DNA of 64,000 bases from Microbacterium arborescens (GCF_030369635.1 NZ_CP128474.1:1364001-1428000); one strand, 5' to 3'; shown: positions 8,975-20,593, counted from the first letter of the stretch. Notes: generated by a model not told the origin, from the sequence alone. Numbers and translations are program-made.

Positions 8975-9901
8975 ATGCCGCTGTCCGGACCGCTCTACGC
9001 ACGTGCCGCCGGGTCTCCTCCCGTCCCCGCGGGACTGCCGCTCGTCATCGCGCTAACCGGGTTCACCGACGCCGGAGGCGCCGTCTCCCGCATCGTGGAG
9101 TACTTCCGCGGCGAGCTCGATCCCACGACGGTCGTCGCCTTCGACAACGACGTGCTGTTCGACTACCGCGCACGCCGGCCGATCGTCACCTTCGACGAGG
9201 ACCACCTCACCGATTACCGCGCGCCGCGCTTGGAGCTCTCGCTCGCGCACGACTCGCTCGGTCAGCCGTTCGTGCTCCTCGCGGGCTACGAACCCGATTT
9301 CGCCTGGGAGGCCTTCGCCGAGACCGTCGTGGGCCTCGCCGAGGGGATGCAGGTCGCCTCGATCACCTGGGTGCACGCCATCCCGATGCCCGTGCCGCAC
9401 ACGCGGCCGATCGGCGCGACGGTCAGCGGTACCCGTTCGGAGCTGACGGCGGCGCATTCGGTGTGGCAGCCCCGCACCCAGATCCCCGCCACCGCGGGTC
9501 ACCTGCTCGAGCTCCGGCTCGCCGAAGCGGATGCGCGCGTCGCAGGCTTCGCGCTGCTCGTGCCGCACTACCTCGGCGACACCGAATACCCCGCGGCCGC
9601 CATCGCCGGTCTCGACAGCCTCAGCGTCGCGACCGGTCTCGTCTTCGACAGCGACACCCTCCGCAACGAGAACCGCGACTACCTCGACAAGGTCGAGGAC
9701 CAGGTCTCGGGCAGCGAAGAGCTGACGACGATGCTCCACACCCTCGAAGAGCGCTACGACTCGTACATGGCGGCCTCGGCTCTCGGACAGCCCATCATCC
9801 ATACGGGTGATCTTCCGAGTGCGGATGAGCTCGCCGCCGAGCTCGAACGGTTCCTCGCGTCGCGCCCCCCGGGCGACGACGACAAGCGCGGCCGCTCCTG
9901 A
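8975..9901 (+). CDS. PAC2 family protein
   Basis: Cytosolic protein of 308 residues in the PAC2 (proteasome assembly chaperone-like) family. The N-terminal ALTGFTDAGGAVSRIVEYF motif is characteristic. In archaea and eukaryotes relatives help assemble the 20S proteasome; in Actinobacteria the function has not been settled, and no proteasome gene lies in this window. The C-terminal third is a charged helical region typical of actinobacterial members. The gene stands alone, divergent from pepA and upstream of rpoD. Confidence 0.9.
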   Translation: MPLSGPLYARAAGSPPVPAGLPLVIALTGFTDAGGAVSRIVEYFRGELDPTTVVAFDNDVLFDYRARRPIVTFDEDHLTDYRAPRLELSLAHDSLGQPFVLLAGYEPDFAWEAFAETVVGLAEGMQVASITWVHAIPMPVPHTRPIGATVSGTRSELTAAHSVWQPRTQIPATAGHLLELRLAEADARVAGFALLVPHYLGDTEYPAAAIAGLDSLSVATGLVFDSDTLRNENRDYLDKVEDQVSGSEELTTMLHTLEERYDSYMAASALGQPIIHTGDLPSADELAAELERFLASRPPGDDDKRGRS

Positions 9902-9981
9902 TCTCCCCAGCTCTCTGCTCACGTCGCCACGAGTGGAGGGAATGCGTCACGCCCGGTCGGCGTTCTCATAGGAATGAATGC

Positions 9982-10010
9982 TTGCGCAGGAACAGCGCAC
10001 GAGATATGAG
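9982..10010 (+). promoter_or_regulatory. Candidate promoter of rpoD
   Basis: TTGCGC (9982-9987), 17-base spacer, TATGAG (10005-10010). It is the best sigma-70-like pair in the 232-base gap before rpoD. A TTGACA at 10073-10078 has no matching -10 at usual spacing. Confidence 0.4.
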
Positions 10011-10102
10011 ACAATGAAGGACCTGACCCGTTGTCGATCCTGTGCTCCTCGTTCGTTCGAGTGGCGGGGGACTTGACAAGGGTCTTACTAGTGTCCGAGA
10101 AC

Positions 10103-10120
10103 CCGGTGCGTTCGCACCGG
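10103..10120 (+). promoter_or_regulatory. Hairpin in the rpoD 5' untranslated region
   Basis: Perfect arms CCGGTGCG and CGCACCGG separated by TT, ending just before the GAGAGG ribosome-binding site of rpoD. It could affect translation or mRNA stability; no function is shown. Confidence 0.35.
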
Positions 10121-10133
10121 TGAGAGGCTAACC

Positions 10134-11449
<1,316 letters not shown>

Positions 11450-11453
<4 letters not shown>

Positions 11454-12148
11454 CCGGCGCCGCCAACGAGGGCAAGGCTCTCGAGGTCGTCGTCGACGGC
11501 ACCTCCTACGCGCGGATCCCGATCCGCACTCGCGTGGTGATGCCCGGCGACGATCTCGACGCCGTCATCTCGGAGTATGCCGCGCCCACCGTGCAGCCGG
11601 GCGATCTGCTGTTCGTCACCGAGAAGATCGTGGCGATCACACAGGGTCGCTCCTACACGCTCGATGAGATCAGCGTGCGTCCGCTCGCGAGGTTCCTGTC
11701 GAAGTACGTGACCCGCACCCCCTACGGAATCGGCCTCGGCATGCCCGAGACGATGGAGATGGCGCTTCGCGAGTGCGGCACGCCGCGCATCCTGTTCGCC
11801 GCGGCTGTCAGCGCCGTAACGAAGCTCTTCGGCCGACGCGGCGACTTCTACCGCGTCGCGGGAGACAAGGCGCGCGCGATCGACGGCCCGACCTCCGGCA
11901 CGATCCCTCCGTACAACAAGGCGGTCGTCCTCGGGCCGACCGATCCTCGGGGTGTCGCTGCGCGCGTCAAGTCACAGCTCGGTGGTATCGCTGAGGTGGC
12001 CGTCGTCGACATCAACGACATCGGCGGCAACATCCTCGGATCGACGCTCGACAAGGCCGGAGAGCAGCGGCTCGTGCGGATCCTGCGCGACAACCCGCTG
12101 GGTCAGGGCCACGAGTCGACGCCGCTCGGTGTCATCCGCGAGGTCTGA
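11450..12148 (+). CDS. CofE-like (F420-0:L-glutamate ligase family) protein
   Basis: 232 residues, matching the CofE/F420_ligase fold family that makes gamma-glutamyl amide bonds using GTP. Visible family features are [17 protein letters not shown] near residue 45, [18 protein letters not shown] near 130, and [15 protein letters not shown] near 185. It lacks the C-terminal FMN domain of actinobacterial FbiB, and no other F420 gene is nearby, so genuine F420 synthesis is doubtful. Its GTG overlaps the rpoD stop by 4 bases. Two ATP-grasp genes follow at once (1-base gap), suggesting it modifies a surface polymer, lipid or peptide with amino acids (inference). Confidence 0.82.
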
Positions 12149-12149
12149 C

Positions 12150-13172
12150 ATGGGCGCGGTGAATCGGCTCTACCGGCGTGCGCGCTTCTTCGTCCGGCGT
12201 GTCGTGTCGTTCGACCGCGAGCGCGTGCTGCAGTTCGCCCGCCAGTCCGCCGCGCTCTCGAAGGCGCCGGTCTGGTGGGTCGCCGCCGACATGGCGTGGT
12301 GCGCGGTCCGTTATGAGACGACGTTCGAGAACTACTCCGAGTGGGACTTCCGCATCCTCAAGGCTCGCGAGCGCCGGACGTACATGACCGACCCGAAGTC
12401 GTTCCACCTGTCGCGGCGTCTCAACGACAACTCGGTGCGCGGTGTCTTCGACGACAAGCTCCAGTTCGCGCACCGGTTCGGCGACGAGCTCGGACGCGCG
12501 TGGCTCGACGTCGCCGCTTCCGACACCGCGGCCCTCGCCGCGTTCCTCGACGGTCGCGACCGCGTCATCACGAAGAACCCCGGGGGAGTCGGCGGCAACG
12601 GCATCACGATGCGCGAGGTCGCCTCGATCGATGATGTCGCCGCGCTCCGCGAGGAACTCCTCGCTTCGGGCGAGACGCTCGTCGAGGAGGTGCTGGTCCA
12701 GCATCCGGAGATGGCGCGCCTCTATCCGGGCAGCGTCAACTCGCTGCGCGTCGTGACCTATCGCGATCCCGACGACGTCGTGCATGTCCTCGCTGCGGTC
12801 CTCAAGGTGGGCAACGGCGGAGTCATCGACAACTTCTCCAACGGCGGCATGTACACGATGCTCGACGATGCCGGTCGGGCTCTGCACGCGGCGAGCGACG
12901 AAGAAGGTCGTCCTTTCGAGACGCACCCGATCACCGGGGTGCCCATCACGGGTTACCAGGTTCCGTTGTACCCGCAGGTCCTCGAGCTCGTCGATCGCCT
13001 CGCCCGGCGGGTTCCGGAGATGCCGTACATCGGCTGGGACATCGCGATCACCCCCGAGCGACCCGTCGTGATCGAGGGCAACCACAACACGGGTGTGTTC
13101 CAATCGAAGCCGTCGGTATCGGGCATCAGGCGCGGGCTGCTTCCGCGATACCGCGCTGCCATGCGCTTCTGA
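12150..13172 (+). CDS. Sugar-transfer-associated ATP-grasp protein, copy 1
   Basis: 340 residues. It belongs to the ATP-grasp subfamily linked in the literature to cell-surface polysaccharide genes. ATP-grasp enzymes join a carboxylate to an amine or similar group through an acyl phosphate. Visible parts are a helical N-terminus, the WDFRILKARERRTYMTDPKSF block (about 64-84), a glycine-rich ATP loop GVGGNGITMRE (near 148), QHPEMARLYPGSVNSLRVVTY, and the metal-binding end GWDIAITPERPVVIEGNHN (near 300). ATG start one base after the CofE-like stop. The substrate is unknown. It is paralogous to the next gene over its whole length. Confidence 0.85.
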   Translation: MGAVNRLYRRARFFVRRVVSFDRERVLQFARQSAALSKAPVWWVAADMAWCAVRYETTFENYSEWDFRILKARERRTYMTDPKSFHLSRRLNDNSVRGVFDDKLQFAHRFGDELGRAWLDVAASDTAALAAFLDGRDRVITKNPGGVGGNGITMREVASIDDVAALREELLASGETLVEEVLVQHPEMARLYPGSVNSLRVVTYRDPDDVVHVLAAVLKVGNGGVIDNFSNGGMYTMLDDAGRALHAASDEEGRPFETHPITGVPITGYQVPLYPQVLELVDRLARRVPEMPYIGWDIAITPERPVVIEGNHNTGVFQSKPSVSGIRRGLLPRYRAAMRF

Positions 13173-13222
13173 GCGTCTGCTGATCCGCAACCGGAACACC
13201 GAGAACACGGAGAGAACGAGCA

Positions 13223-14230
13223 ATGGGTCGATCACGCGTCCGGCTGGGCTACCTCCTCGACCGCGCCCGCAACGTCCGGGTCGGCAATCTCGTCGAGTTC
13301 GGCCGGCAGGTGCAGAAGGTGTCGAAGGCGCCGCTGCCGGTGATCATCGCCGACATGCTGTGGTGCTCCGTCAAGTACGACATGGGTTTCCGTGATTACG
13401 CGGTGTGGGACATCCGTCTGCTCAACGCCCGTGAACGTGCGACCTGGATGACGCACCCGAAGTCGTTCCGCATCACGCGCATGCACAACACCCCGGAGGG
13501 CCGGGCGAAGCTCGAGGACAAGCGCCGCTTCGCTCGCGAGTACGCCGACCTGCTCGGGCGCGAGACGCTCGATCTGCGGGATGTCGACGACGCCGAGCTC
13601 GGCGCGTTCCTCGCCCGCCATCCCAAGGTGCTCGCCAAGCCGCTCGACGGCCACGGCGGCGGTGGGATCACTCTGCACGAGAACGTGACGGATGCCGCCG
13701 CGTTCCGAGCCGAGGCGACGGCAGCGGGTCAGTCCATCGTCGATGAGTTCATCGTCCAGCATCCCGAGATGGCCTCGCTCTACCCCGACAGCGTCAACAC
13801 GGTCCGGATGATCACGTTCCTCACCCCGGAGGGCGATGTCCGACTCCTCGCCGGCGTGCTGCGGATCGGCAACGGCGACGTCATCGACAACTTCGCCTCC
13901 GGCGGTATGTTCACGATGCTCGATGAGCACGGCGTCGCGCTCTACCCGGGGGTCGACAAGAACTCCAACGTCTACCGTGAACACCCGGTCACGGGTACCG
14001 AGATCGTCGGGTTCACGGTTCCGTTGTTCGACCAGGTGCTCGCTCTCACCGAGCAGCTCGCCCGCCGTACCCCGGAAGCGCCCTACGTCGGCTGGGACCT
14101 GGCGATCACGCCGAACGGACCGGTCGTCATCGAGGGCAACCACAACTCGAGCGTGTTCCAGCCCAAGCCCTCCGCCTCCGGCGTGCGCACCGGCCTGCTC
14201 CCCGTCTACCAGGCGGCCGTCGGCTTCTGA
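13223..14230 (+). CDS. Sugar-transfer-associated ATP-grasp protein, copy 2
   Basis: 335 residues, collinear with copy 1. Matching blocks are WDIRLLNARERATWMTHPKSF, GHGGGGITLHE (ATP loop), QHPEMASLYPDSVNTVRMITF and GWDLAITPNGPVVIEGNHN (metal/catalytic end). The ATP loop is more glycine-rich than in copy 1, and the N-termini differ, consistent with duplication and specialisation, for example successive ligations or different acceptors. The start has GGAGAG 8-9 bases upstream. A 50-base gap separates it from copy 1, and a strong terminator follows, closing the rpoD-to-ATP-grasp unit. Confidence 0.85.
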   Translation: MGRSRVRLGYLLDRARNVRVGNLVEFGRQVQKVSKAPLPVIIADMLWCSVKYDMGFRDYAVWDIRLLNARERATWMTHPKSFRITRMHNTPEGRAKLEDKRRFAREYADLLGRETLDLRDVDDAELGAFLARHPKVLAKPLDGHGGGGITLHENVTDAAAFRAEATAAGQSIVDEFIVQHPEMASLYPDSVNTVRMITFLTPEGDVRLLAGVLRIGNGDVIDNFASGGMFTMLDEHGVALYPGVDKNSNVYREHPVTGTEIVGFTVPLFDQVLALTEQLARRTPEAPYVGWDLAITPNGPVVIEGNHNSSVFQPKPSASGVRTGLLPVYQAAVGF

Positions 14231-14264
14231 TCCGCGACCGGGCGCGCGCAGCACCCGGCAACGC

Positions 14265-14295
14265 GAAAGCCCCGAGCGCGATGCTCGGGGCTTTC
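14265..14295. terminator. Bidirectional terminator
   Basis: Thirteen-base perfect arms (14265-14277 and 14283-14295) with a GCGAT loop. One arm begins GAAAG and the other ends CTTTC, so it can act for the plus-strand ATP-grasp genes and for the minus-strand DUF7455 gene. Confidence 0.85.
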
Positions 14296-14310
14296 GTCGT
14301 GGAGCCGGCC

Positions 14311-14529
14311 TCAGCCGGCGGCGACCAGGCGAGAGGTCTCGTCGTGCCAGCTGGTGGCGACGGCGCGGAGCTTCTCCTCGTACTTGCGGCCGTGGTGTGC
14401 GCAGAAGAGCAGTTCGCTGCCGTTCACCTCTGCGGCGATGTAAGCCTGCGCGCCGCACGAGTCGCAGCGATCGGCCGCAGTCAGGCGGTGGTCGAGGACG
14501 GCGGTGCTCTCGGAAGTGTTCGTGGTCAT
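14311..14529 (-). CDS. DUF7455 family small protein
   Basis: 72 residues; unknown function. It contains CDSCGAQA near residue 20 and a later CAHH, a Cys/His arrangement suggestive of a small zinc-binding fold. In Actinobacteria this family is commonly encoded beside the second type II topoisomerase genes, as here. The ATG at 14529 was chosen because AGGAGG lies 8 bases upstream; an upstream in-frame ATG at 14586 lacks a ribosome-binding site. Confidence 0.85.
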   Translation of the reverse strand: MTTNTSESTAVLDHRLTAADRCDSCGAQAYIAAEVNGSELLFCAHHGRKYEEKLRAVATSWHDETSRLVAAG

Positions 14530-14723
14530 AATGGGTGCCTCCTCGGTCGATCGGGTCGTGCAACTGAGTGCCTTCGATACAACCACGACCAGCCGGGGGT
14601 ATGCCCCATTTGACGATCATTTCGCTCAGCGCGTACGCTCACCGCGCGCACGTCGGCCCGGGTCCGCTCTGCGCGCGTGTGTCCTCCCCGCCGTGTCCGC
14701 ACCCGCGGATACTCTTGGAGATC

Positions 14724-16793
14724 GTGACTGCTGAGTATTCCGCCCACCACCTCCAGGTGCTCGAAGGGCTCGAGGCCGTCCGCAAACGCCCCGGGATGTA
14801 CATCGGGTCGACCGACTCCCGGGGCCTCATGCACTGCCTCTGGGAGATCATCGACAACTCCGTCGACGAGGCCCTCGGCGGTTACGGTTCGCGCATCGAC
14901 ATCGTCCTCCATGCCGACGGCAGCGTCGAGGTACGCGATCGTGCCCGCGGCATCCCCGTCGACGTAGAGCCCCGTACCGGACTGACAGGCGTCGAGGTCG
15001 TTTTCACCAAGCTGCACGCCGGCGGCAAGTTCGGCGGCGGTTCCTACGCCGCGTCGGGCGGACTCCACGGTGTCGGCGCGTCGGTCGTGAACGCCCTCTC
15101 CGAGCGCCTCGACGTCGAGGTCGACCGTGCCGGCAAGACCTATGCCATGTCGTTCCACCGCGGCGAGCCCGGACTCTTCGCCGGTGACACACCGGATTCG
15201 GAGTTCACCCCGTTCGAGCGCGCGTCCGAGCTGCGCGTGGTCGGGAAGGCGCCCCGCGGTACGACCGGTACCCGCATCCGCTATTGGGCCGACCGTCAGA
15301 TCTTCACGAAGGACGCCGCCTTCCACCTCGAAGAGCTCGTGCAGCGGGCACGGCAGACGGCGTTCCTCGTGCCCGGCCTCGAGATCGTCATCGTCGACGA
15401 GCGCGGCGAGGAGCGCGTCGAGACGAGCTACCGGTTCGACGGCGGCATCTCGGAGTTCGCCGAGTTCCTCGCCCCCGACGCGCCGATCACCGACACCTGG
15501 CGGCTGACGGGCTCGGGCACCTTCACCGAGACCGTTCCGGTGCTCCAGGCCAACGGCGCGATGGTGCCGACCGAGGTCGAGCGCTCGTGCGAGGTCGACA
15601 TCGCGCTGCGCTGGGGCACGAGCTACGAGACCGTGACCCGGTCATTCGTGAACATCATCGCCACGCCCAAGGGCGGAACCCATCAGCAGGGCTTCGAGCA
15701 GGGTCTGATGAAGGTCATCCGCAGCCAGGTCGAGCAGAACGCACGGCGCCTGAAGGTCGGCAACGACAAGCTCGAGAAGGACGACATCCTCGCCGGGCTC
15801 ACCGCGGTGCTGACGGTGCGGCTCCCCGAGCCCCAGTTCGAGGGGCAGACCAAGGAGATCCTCGGAACCCCGGCGGTGCGGCAGATCGTCGCCTCGGTGG
15901 TCACCAGCGAGCTGAGTGCGCTGTTCTCCTCCACGAAGCGCGACGACAAGGCGCAGACGGGGCAGCTGCTCGAAAAGGTCGTCTCCGAGATGAAGGCGCG
16001 CATCTCGGCGCGCACCCACAAGGAGACCCAGCGACGCAAGACGGCTCTCGAGTCGTCGTCGCTGCCGGCGAAGCTGGCCGACTGCCGCAGCAACGATGTC
16101 GCCGAGTCCGAGCTCTTCATCGTGGAGGGCGACTCGGCGCTCGGCACCGCCAAGCACGCTCGCAACAGCGAGTACCAGGCACTCCTCCCCATCCGTGGCA
16201 AGATCCTCAACGTCCAGAAGGCGTCGGTGAGCGACATGCTCTCCAACGCCGAGTGCGCCGCCATCATCCAGGTGATCGGTGCGGGCTCCGGGCGCTCGTT
16301 CGATCTGAGCGCCGCGCGCTACGGCAAGGTGATCCTGATGAGCGACGCCGACGTCGACGGTGCGCACATCCGCACGCTGCTGCTCACGCTGTTCTTCCGG
16401 TACATGCGGCCCTTGATCGAGGAGGGCCGGGTGTTCGCCGCGGTTCCTCCGCTTCATCGCGTCGTCGTCGTGAATCCGGGGTCGAAGCCCAACGAGACGA
16501 TCTACACGTACTCCGAGGCCGAGCTCCACGCGCTGCTCGCAAAGCTGCGCAAGTCGGGCCGGAAGTGGCAGGAACCGGTGCAGCGATACAAGGGCCTCGG
16601 CGAGATGGACGCCGATCAGCTGGCGACGACCACGATGGACCGCGCCGGGCGCACGCTCCGCCGGGTCCGCGTCGAGGATGCCGACGCGGCCAATGCCGTC
16701 TTCGAGCTGCTCATGGGCAACGAGGTCGCCCCGCGCCGCGACTTCATCGTCACCTCGAGCGATCGCCTCTCGCGCGAGGCCATCGACGCCTGA
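14724..16793 (+). CDS. parE: Type IIA topoisomerase B subunit (topoisomerase IV / second GyrB)
   Basis: ATPase subunit of a type II topoisomerase; 689 residues. The N-terminus LEAVRKRPGMYIGSTD and the WEIIDNSVDEALGG motif (Mg-ATP Asn/Asp) form the GHKL ATPase. SGGLHGVGASVVNALS is the ATP lid. The TOPRIM domain shows FIVEGDSALGTAK and DADVDGAHI. The C-terminus has QRYKGLGEM. Without a GyrB-type insertion it fits ParE or the second actinobacterial GyrB; naming is by convention. GTG at 14724 matches the family N-terminus. GGAG lies only 3 bases before it, so the start is a little uncertain. Convergent with parC. Confidence 0.93.
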   Translation: MTAEYSAHHLQVLEGLEAVRKRPGMYIGSTDSRGLMHCLWEIIDNSVDEALGGYGSRIDIVLHADGSVEVRDRARGIPVDVEPRTGLTGVEVVFTKLHAGGKFGGGSYAASGGLHGVGASVVNALSERLDVEVDRAGKTYAMSFHRGEPGLFAGDTPDSEFTPFERASELRVVGKAPRGTTGTRIRYWADRQIFTKDAAFHLEELVQRARQTAFLVPGLEIVIVDERGEERVETSYRFDGGISEFAEFLAPDAPITDTWRLTGSGTFTETVPVLQANGAMVPTEVERSCEVDIALRWGTSYETVTRSFVNIIATPKGGTHQQGFEQGLMKVIRSQVEQNARRLKVGNDKLEKDDILAGLTAVLTVRLPEPQFEGQTKEILGTPAVRQIVASVVTSELSALFSSTKRDDKAQTGQLLEKVVSEMKARISARTHKETQRRKTALESSSLPAKLADCRSNDVAESELFIVEGDSALGTAKHARNSEYQALLPIRGKILNVQKASVSDMLSNAECAAIIQVIGAGSGRSFDLSAARYGKVILMSDADVDGAHIRTLLLTLFFRYMRPLIEEGRVFAAVPPLHRVVVVNPGSKPNETIYTYSEAELHALLAKLRKSGRKWQEPVQRYKGLGEMDADQLATTTMDRAGRTLRRVRVEDADAANAVFELLMGNEVAPRRDFIVTSSDRLSREAIDA

Positions 16794-16835
16794 GCGCCGC
16801 GCACCGGTCCGCGACGGCGGACGCGCGCGCGAGGT

Positions 16836-16900
16836 TCGGAGAATGCCGCGGATGTCGGAGCTGGCCCGGCTTTCGGTCCGAGATACGTGACATTCTCCGA
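16836..16900. repeat. Interrupted inverted repeat between parE and parC
   Basis: Ten-base perfect arms TCGGAGAATG (16836-16845) and CATTCTCCGA (16891-16900) enclose 45 bases with smaller partly palindromic pieces. It sits in the 131-base gap between convergent genes and may act as a terminator or be a decayed palindromic element. Confidence 0.5.
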
Positions 16901-16924
16901 CGTTCGCCGCGGGAATCGTTCGAC

Positions 16925-19384
16925 TCAGGCGATGACGGTGCCGACCGCGCCGATGACGCCGTCGAGGGGCTGGCCCGACGCGTCACGCTTCGCGCCGACC
17001 TCGGGGAGAGTCCGCGTCGCGCCGTCGGTGCCGACCGCGCGGGGTGAGTCTCCCACCCACGCGAGCGTCAAGGTGTCCTCGCCGCGAAGGAATCGCTGCG
17101 CACGGACACCGCCGGTCGCGCGTCCCTTCGGGGGGAACTCCGCGAAGGCCGAGACCTTGCCGCTACCGGCATCGGCGCCGGCGAGAGACTGCGTCGACCC
17201 CGCGATCGTGACGACGACGGTGTCCTCGGATGCCGTCACCGCGGTGAACGCGATGACGCGCTCTCCGTCCGCGACGCGGACACCCGCCATGCCGCCGGCA
17301 GCCCGGCCCTGCGGGCGCACGGCTGCGGCGTCGAACCGCAGCAGCTGAGCGTCGGAGGTGACGAAGACCAGCTCGGTGCCGTCCGGAGCAGGCGCAGCCC
17401 CCACGACGCGGTCGCCGGGCTTGAGCGAGATGATCTCGGCGTCGGGCTTGCCGGGCGCGAGCTCCGTGGCCGCGACGCGCTTGACGATGCCCTGCGCCGT
17501 GCCGATCGCGATCGGCGGCTCAGCCGTCAAAGACACGATCGCGACGACGTGCTCGCCGGCACCGAGGCCGAGGTACTGGTCGGCCTTCGACCCGGCCGCG
17601 AGCTGAACGCTGTTGCCGGGGACCGACGGCAGGTCGACGGGGGAGAAGCGGACGAGACGCCCCGTGCTCGTGACGGCGCCGAGGTCGCCGCGCACCGTCG
17701 CGTCGACGGCCGAACGGATCGCGTCGTGCTTGCTCCGCCGGGCGGGCGGAACGATGCCGCTGCTCAGCAGATCCTCGCCGATCTCGGCTCGCACCATCCG
17801 GCCGGTCGCGGACAGGAAGACGCGGCACGGAGCGTCGGCGATCTGCAGATCGGCGCCCGCCTTCTTTCCCGAGCGTGCGGTGACGGGGCCGCCGTTGAGG
17901 AGCAGGGTACGCCGGGGCGTGCCGTAGGTCTCAGCCGCGGCCTCGAGTTCGCGGGCGACCTGGGCGCGCAGCAGCACGTCGCTCGCGAGAAGCTCTTCGA
18001 GGTGCGCGATCTCGGCCTTCAGCTGATCGCGCTCGGTCTCGAGCTCGATGCGGGAGAACTTCGTCAGTCGACGCAGGCGCAGTTCGAGGATGTACTCGGC
18101 CTGCGGCTGGGAGAGGTCGAAGACGTCCATCAGGCGTCCGCGGGCCTGCTCGCCGTCGTCGGACGTGCGGATGACCTGGATGACCTCGTCGATGTCGAGG
18201 ATCGCGATCAGCAGGCCCTCGACGAGGTGCAGGCGTTCCTGCTTGCGGGCCAGGCGGTAGCGGCTGCGCCGCGTGACGACCTCGATGCGGTGGTCGAGGT
18301 AGACGCGCAGGAGTTCTTTGAGTCCGAGTGTCTGAGGCTGGCCGTCGACGAGCGCGACGTTGTTGATGCCGAACGAGTCCTCGAGCGGGGTCAACCGGTA
18401 AAGCTGCTCGAGCACCGCGTTCGGGTCGAACCCGGTCTTGATCGTGATGACGAGGCGCAGCCCGTGATTGCGGTCGGTGAAGTCCTGGACGTCGGAGATG
18501 CCGGTCAGCTTCTTCGCGTTGACGGCATCCTTGATCTTCTCGATGATGCGCTCCGGGCCGACCATGTAGGGCAGCTCGGTCACGACGAGACCGGTGCGCC
18601 GCGGTCCGAGCGACTCGACCGAGACCTTCGCGCGGGTGCGGAAGGTGCCGCGGCCGTTGGTGTAGGCATCCTTGATGCCGTCGAGGCCGACGATCACGCC
18701 GCCGCCGGGCAGGTCCGGGCCCGGCACGAACTCCATGAGATCGTCGAGCGTCGCATCGGGGTTCTCGAGCAGGTGCACGGCCGCTGACACGACCTCGATG
18801 AGGTTGTGCGGGGCCATGTTCGTCGCCATGCCGACGGCGATGCCGGTCGTTCCATTGACGAGGAGGTTGGGATAGGCCGCCGGCAGCACCGCGGGCTGCT
18901 GGAACTGACCGTCGTAGTTCGGGATGAAGTCGACGACGTCCTCGTCGAGGTTCTCGGTGAGGGCGAGCGCCGAGGGAGCCAGTCGGGCTTCGGTGTAGCG
19001 GGCCGCGGCGGGACCGTCGTCGAGCGAGCCGAAGTTGCCGTGTCCGTCGACCAGGGGCACCCGGAGCGCGAAGTCCTGCGCGAGCCGGACGAGTGCGTCG
19101 TAGATCGCCGAATCGCCGTGCGGGTGGAGCTTACCCATGACCTCGCCCACGACGCGGGCGCTCTTGACGTGCCCCTTATCGGGTCGGAGGCCCATGTCGG
19201 CCATCTGGAACAGGATGCGCCGCTGCACGGGCTTCAAACCGTCGCGCGCGTCGGGCAGTGCCCGCGAGTAGATGACCGAGTAGGCGTACTCGAGGAATGA
19301 TCCCTGCATCTCCGCCGAGACGTCGACGTCCTCGATGCGCTCCGGCTGGTCGGGGACGGGTGAAGCGGTGCGGGATGCGGCCAT
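16925..19384 (-). CDS. parC: Type IIA topoisomerase A subunit (topoisomerase IV / second GyrA)
   Basis: DNA breakage-reunion subunit partnering the convergent parE product; 819 residues. The catalytic tyrosine is Y130 in [10 protein letters not shown]. The quinolone-determining segment [10 protein letters not shown] lies at residues 87-96, with Ser92 equivalent to the usual resistance Ser. A coiled-coil tower ([30 protein letters not shown]) lies near 440-470. The C-terminal beta-pinwheel has repeated blades but no clear GyrA box (QRRGGKG), which favours ParC over GyrA. ATG start, divergent from the phosphodiesterase-like gene with 63 bases between. Confidence 0.94.
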   Translation of the reverse strand: MAASRTASPVPDQPERIEDVDVSAEMQGSFLEYAYSVIYSRALPDARDGLKPVQRRILFQMADMGLRPDKGHVKSARVVGEVMGKLHPHGDSAIYDALVRLAQDFALRVPLVDGHGNFGSLDDGPAAARYTEARLAPSALALTENLDEDVVDFIPNYDGQFQQPAVLPAAYPNLLVNGTTGIAVGMATNMAPHNLIEVVSAAVHLLENPDATLDDLMEFVPGPDLPGGGVIVGLDGIKDAYTNGRGTFRTRAKVSVESLGPRRTGLVVTELPYMVGPERIIEKIKDAVNAKKLTGISDVQDFTDRNHGLRLVITIKTGFDPNAVLEQLYRLTPLEDSFGINNVALVDGQPQTLGLKELLRVYLDHRIEVVTRRSRYRLARKQERLHLVEGLLIAILDIDEVIQVIRTSDDGEQARGRLMDVFDLSQPQAEYILELRLRRLTKFSRIELETERDQLKAEIAHLEELLASDVLLRAQVARELEAAAETYGTPRRTLLLNGGPVTARSGKKAGADLQIADAPCRVFLSATGRMVRAEIGEDLLSSGIVPPARRSKHDAIRSAVDATVRGDLGAVTSTGRLVRFSPVDLPSVPGNSVQLAAGSKADQYLGLGAGEHVVAIVSLTAEPPIAIGTAQGIVKRVAATELAPGKPDAEIISLKPGDRVVGAAPAPDGTELVFVTSDAQLLRFDAAAVRPQGRAAGGMAGVRVADGERVIAFTAVTASEDTVVVTIAGSTQSLAGADAGSGKVSAFAEFPPKGRATGGVRAQRFLRGEDTLTLAWVGDSPRAVGTDGATRTLPEVGAKRDASGQPLDGVIGAVGTVIA

Positions 19385-19447
19385 GGAGCTGTTCGGACCT
19401 CGATCGGGGATGGGAGTGCGGATGCCGTCTGTGCGAGACTGTCCGCG

Positions 19448-20575
19448 ATGCCCTCAAGCCTACCGACCGACCCGCCCACGGCCCGGAGCCTCACCGGTGT
19501 GCTGCCGCAGCTGATCGCGTCCATGTCGGGTCGACACGACTGGTTCATGCCCGCCCGCTCGGCGATCGTCATCGTCGCCGACGGGCTCGGTCGCGGCAAT
19601 CTCGTGCAGCGGGCGGCCTACGCCCGATTCCTCTGCGAGCGGATGACCAAGCGAGACGCCGCACGCACCGTCTTCCCGGCGACGACGGCGGCGGCGCTGA
19701 CCAGTCTCTTCACGGGGGTGCTCCCGGGGGAGCACGGCATCGTCGGCTACCGCGTGAGGGTGCCGGGTACGGCATCCACTCCGAACCAGCTCACCGGATG
19801 GGAGGAGGACGGCCTCGACCCGCATGCGTGGCAGCGTTCTCAGCCCGTGTTCGAGCGCGAGGCGGCGAGCGGGAGGCGGTGTTTCGTCGTGAGCCGTGCG
19901 CAGTACGCCACCACCGGCTTCACCGCGGCGACCGTCCGCGGTGCCGAGTTCGTCGCGGCATCGGGAATCGGCGAGCGTCTCGCCTTGGCGGAGGCGCTCG
20001 CGGGAGCGCACGAGGGCGCGCTCGTCTACGTCTACATCCCGGAGCTCGACATCATCGGGCACGCGCACGGCTGGGAGAGCGACCGCTGGGCCGCGCAGCT
20101 CGAAACGCTCGATGGTGAGCTCCGCCGGTGGGATCATCAGCTGGCATCGGGCATCGGCGCCGTGCTGACGGCTGACCACGGCATGATCGACGTCCCGGCG
20201 CACCGCCACGTGCTGCTCCGCGACGGCGACGAGCTGCTCGACGAGGTCGAGCTCGTCGCGGGCGAGCCGCGCATGCTCCACCTCTATACGGTGGAGGGAT
20301 CCGTCGAGCGTGTGGCGGCGCGATGGCGTGAGTCGGAATCCGGCCGGTCATGGGTGATGACCCGCGACGAGGCGGTCGAGGCCGGGCTCTTCGGTGCGGT
20401 GGACCCGGCGGTGGTGCCGCGTATCGGCGATGTCCTCGTCGCGGCGCGCTCGGGCGTCGCGTACTACGACGACCGTCTCGCAGACAAGAAGCCGCAGCGG
20501 ATGATCGGGCAGCACGGCTCGCTCACCGATCAGGAGCGCATCGTCCCCCTGGTCCGTTTCGGCGCCTTCGCCTGA
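19448..20575 (+). CDS. Alkaline phosphatase superfamily protein (nucleotide pyrophosphatase/phosphodiesterase type)
   Basis: 375 residues. Metal-dependent hydrolase fold: [13 protein letters not shown] supplies the first metal Asp. The nucleophile Thr sits in [25 protein letters not shown] follows, then a D-x-x-GHxHG block ([16 protein letters not shown]), and [10 protein letters not shown] gives the second metal site. This is the type I phosphodiesterase/nucleotide pyrophosphatase pattern. No signal peptide is seen, so it probably acts in the cytosol; the substrate is unknown. It is convergent with sepH (18 bases). Confidence 0.88.
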   Translation: MPSSLPTDPPTARSLTGVLPQLIASMSGRHDWFMPARSAIVIVADGLGRGNLVQRAAYARFLCERMTKRDAARTVFPATTAAALTSLFTGVLPGEHGIVGYRVRVPGTASTPNQLTGWEEDGLDPHAWQRSQPVFEREAASGRRCFVVSRAQYATTGFTAATVRGAEFVAASGIGERLALAEALAGAHEGALVYVYIPELDIIGHAHGWESDRWAAQLETLDGELRRWDHQLASGIGAVLTADHGMIDVPAHRHVLLRDGDELLDEVELVAGEPRMLHLYTVEGSVERVAARWRESESGRSWVMTRDEAVEAGLFGAVDPAVVPRIGDVLVAARSGVAYYDDRLADKKPQRMIGQHGSLTDQERIVPLVRFGAFA

Positions 20576-20593
20576 CCGTTCAGGCGAGAGCGT

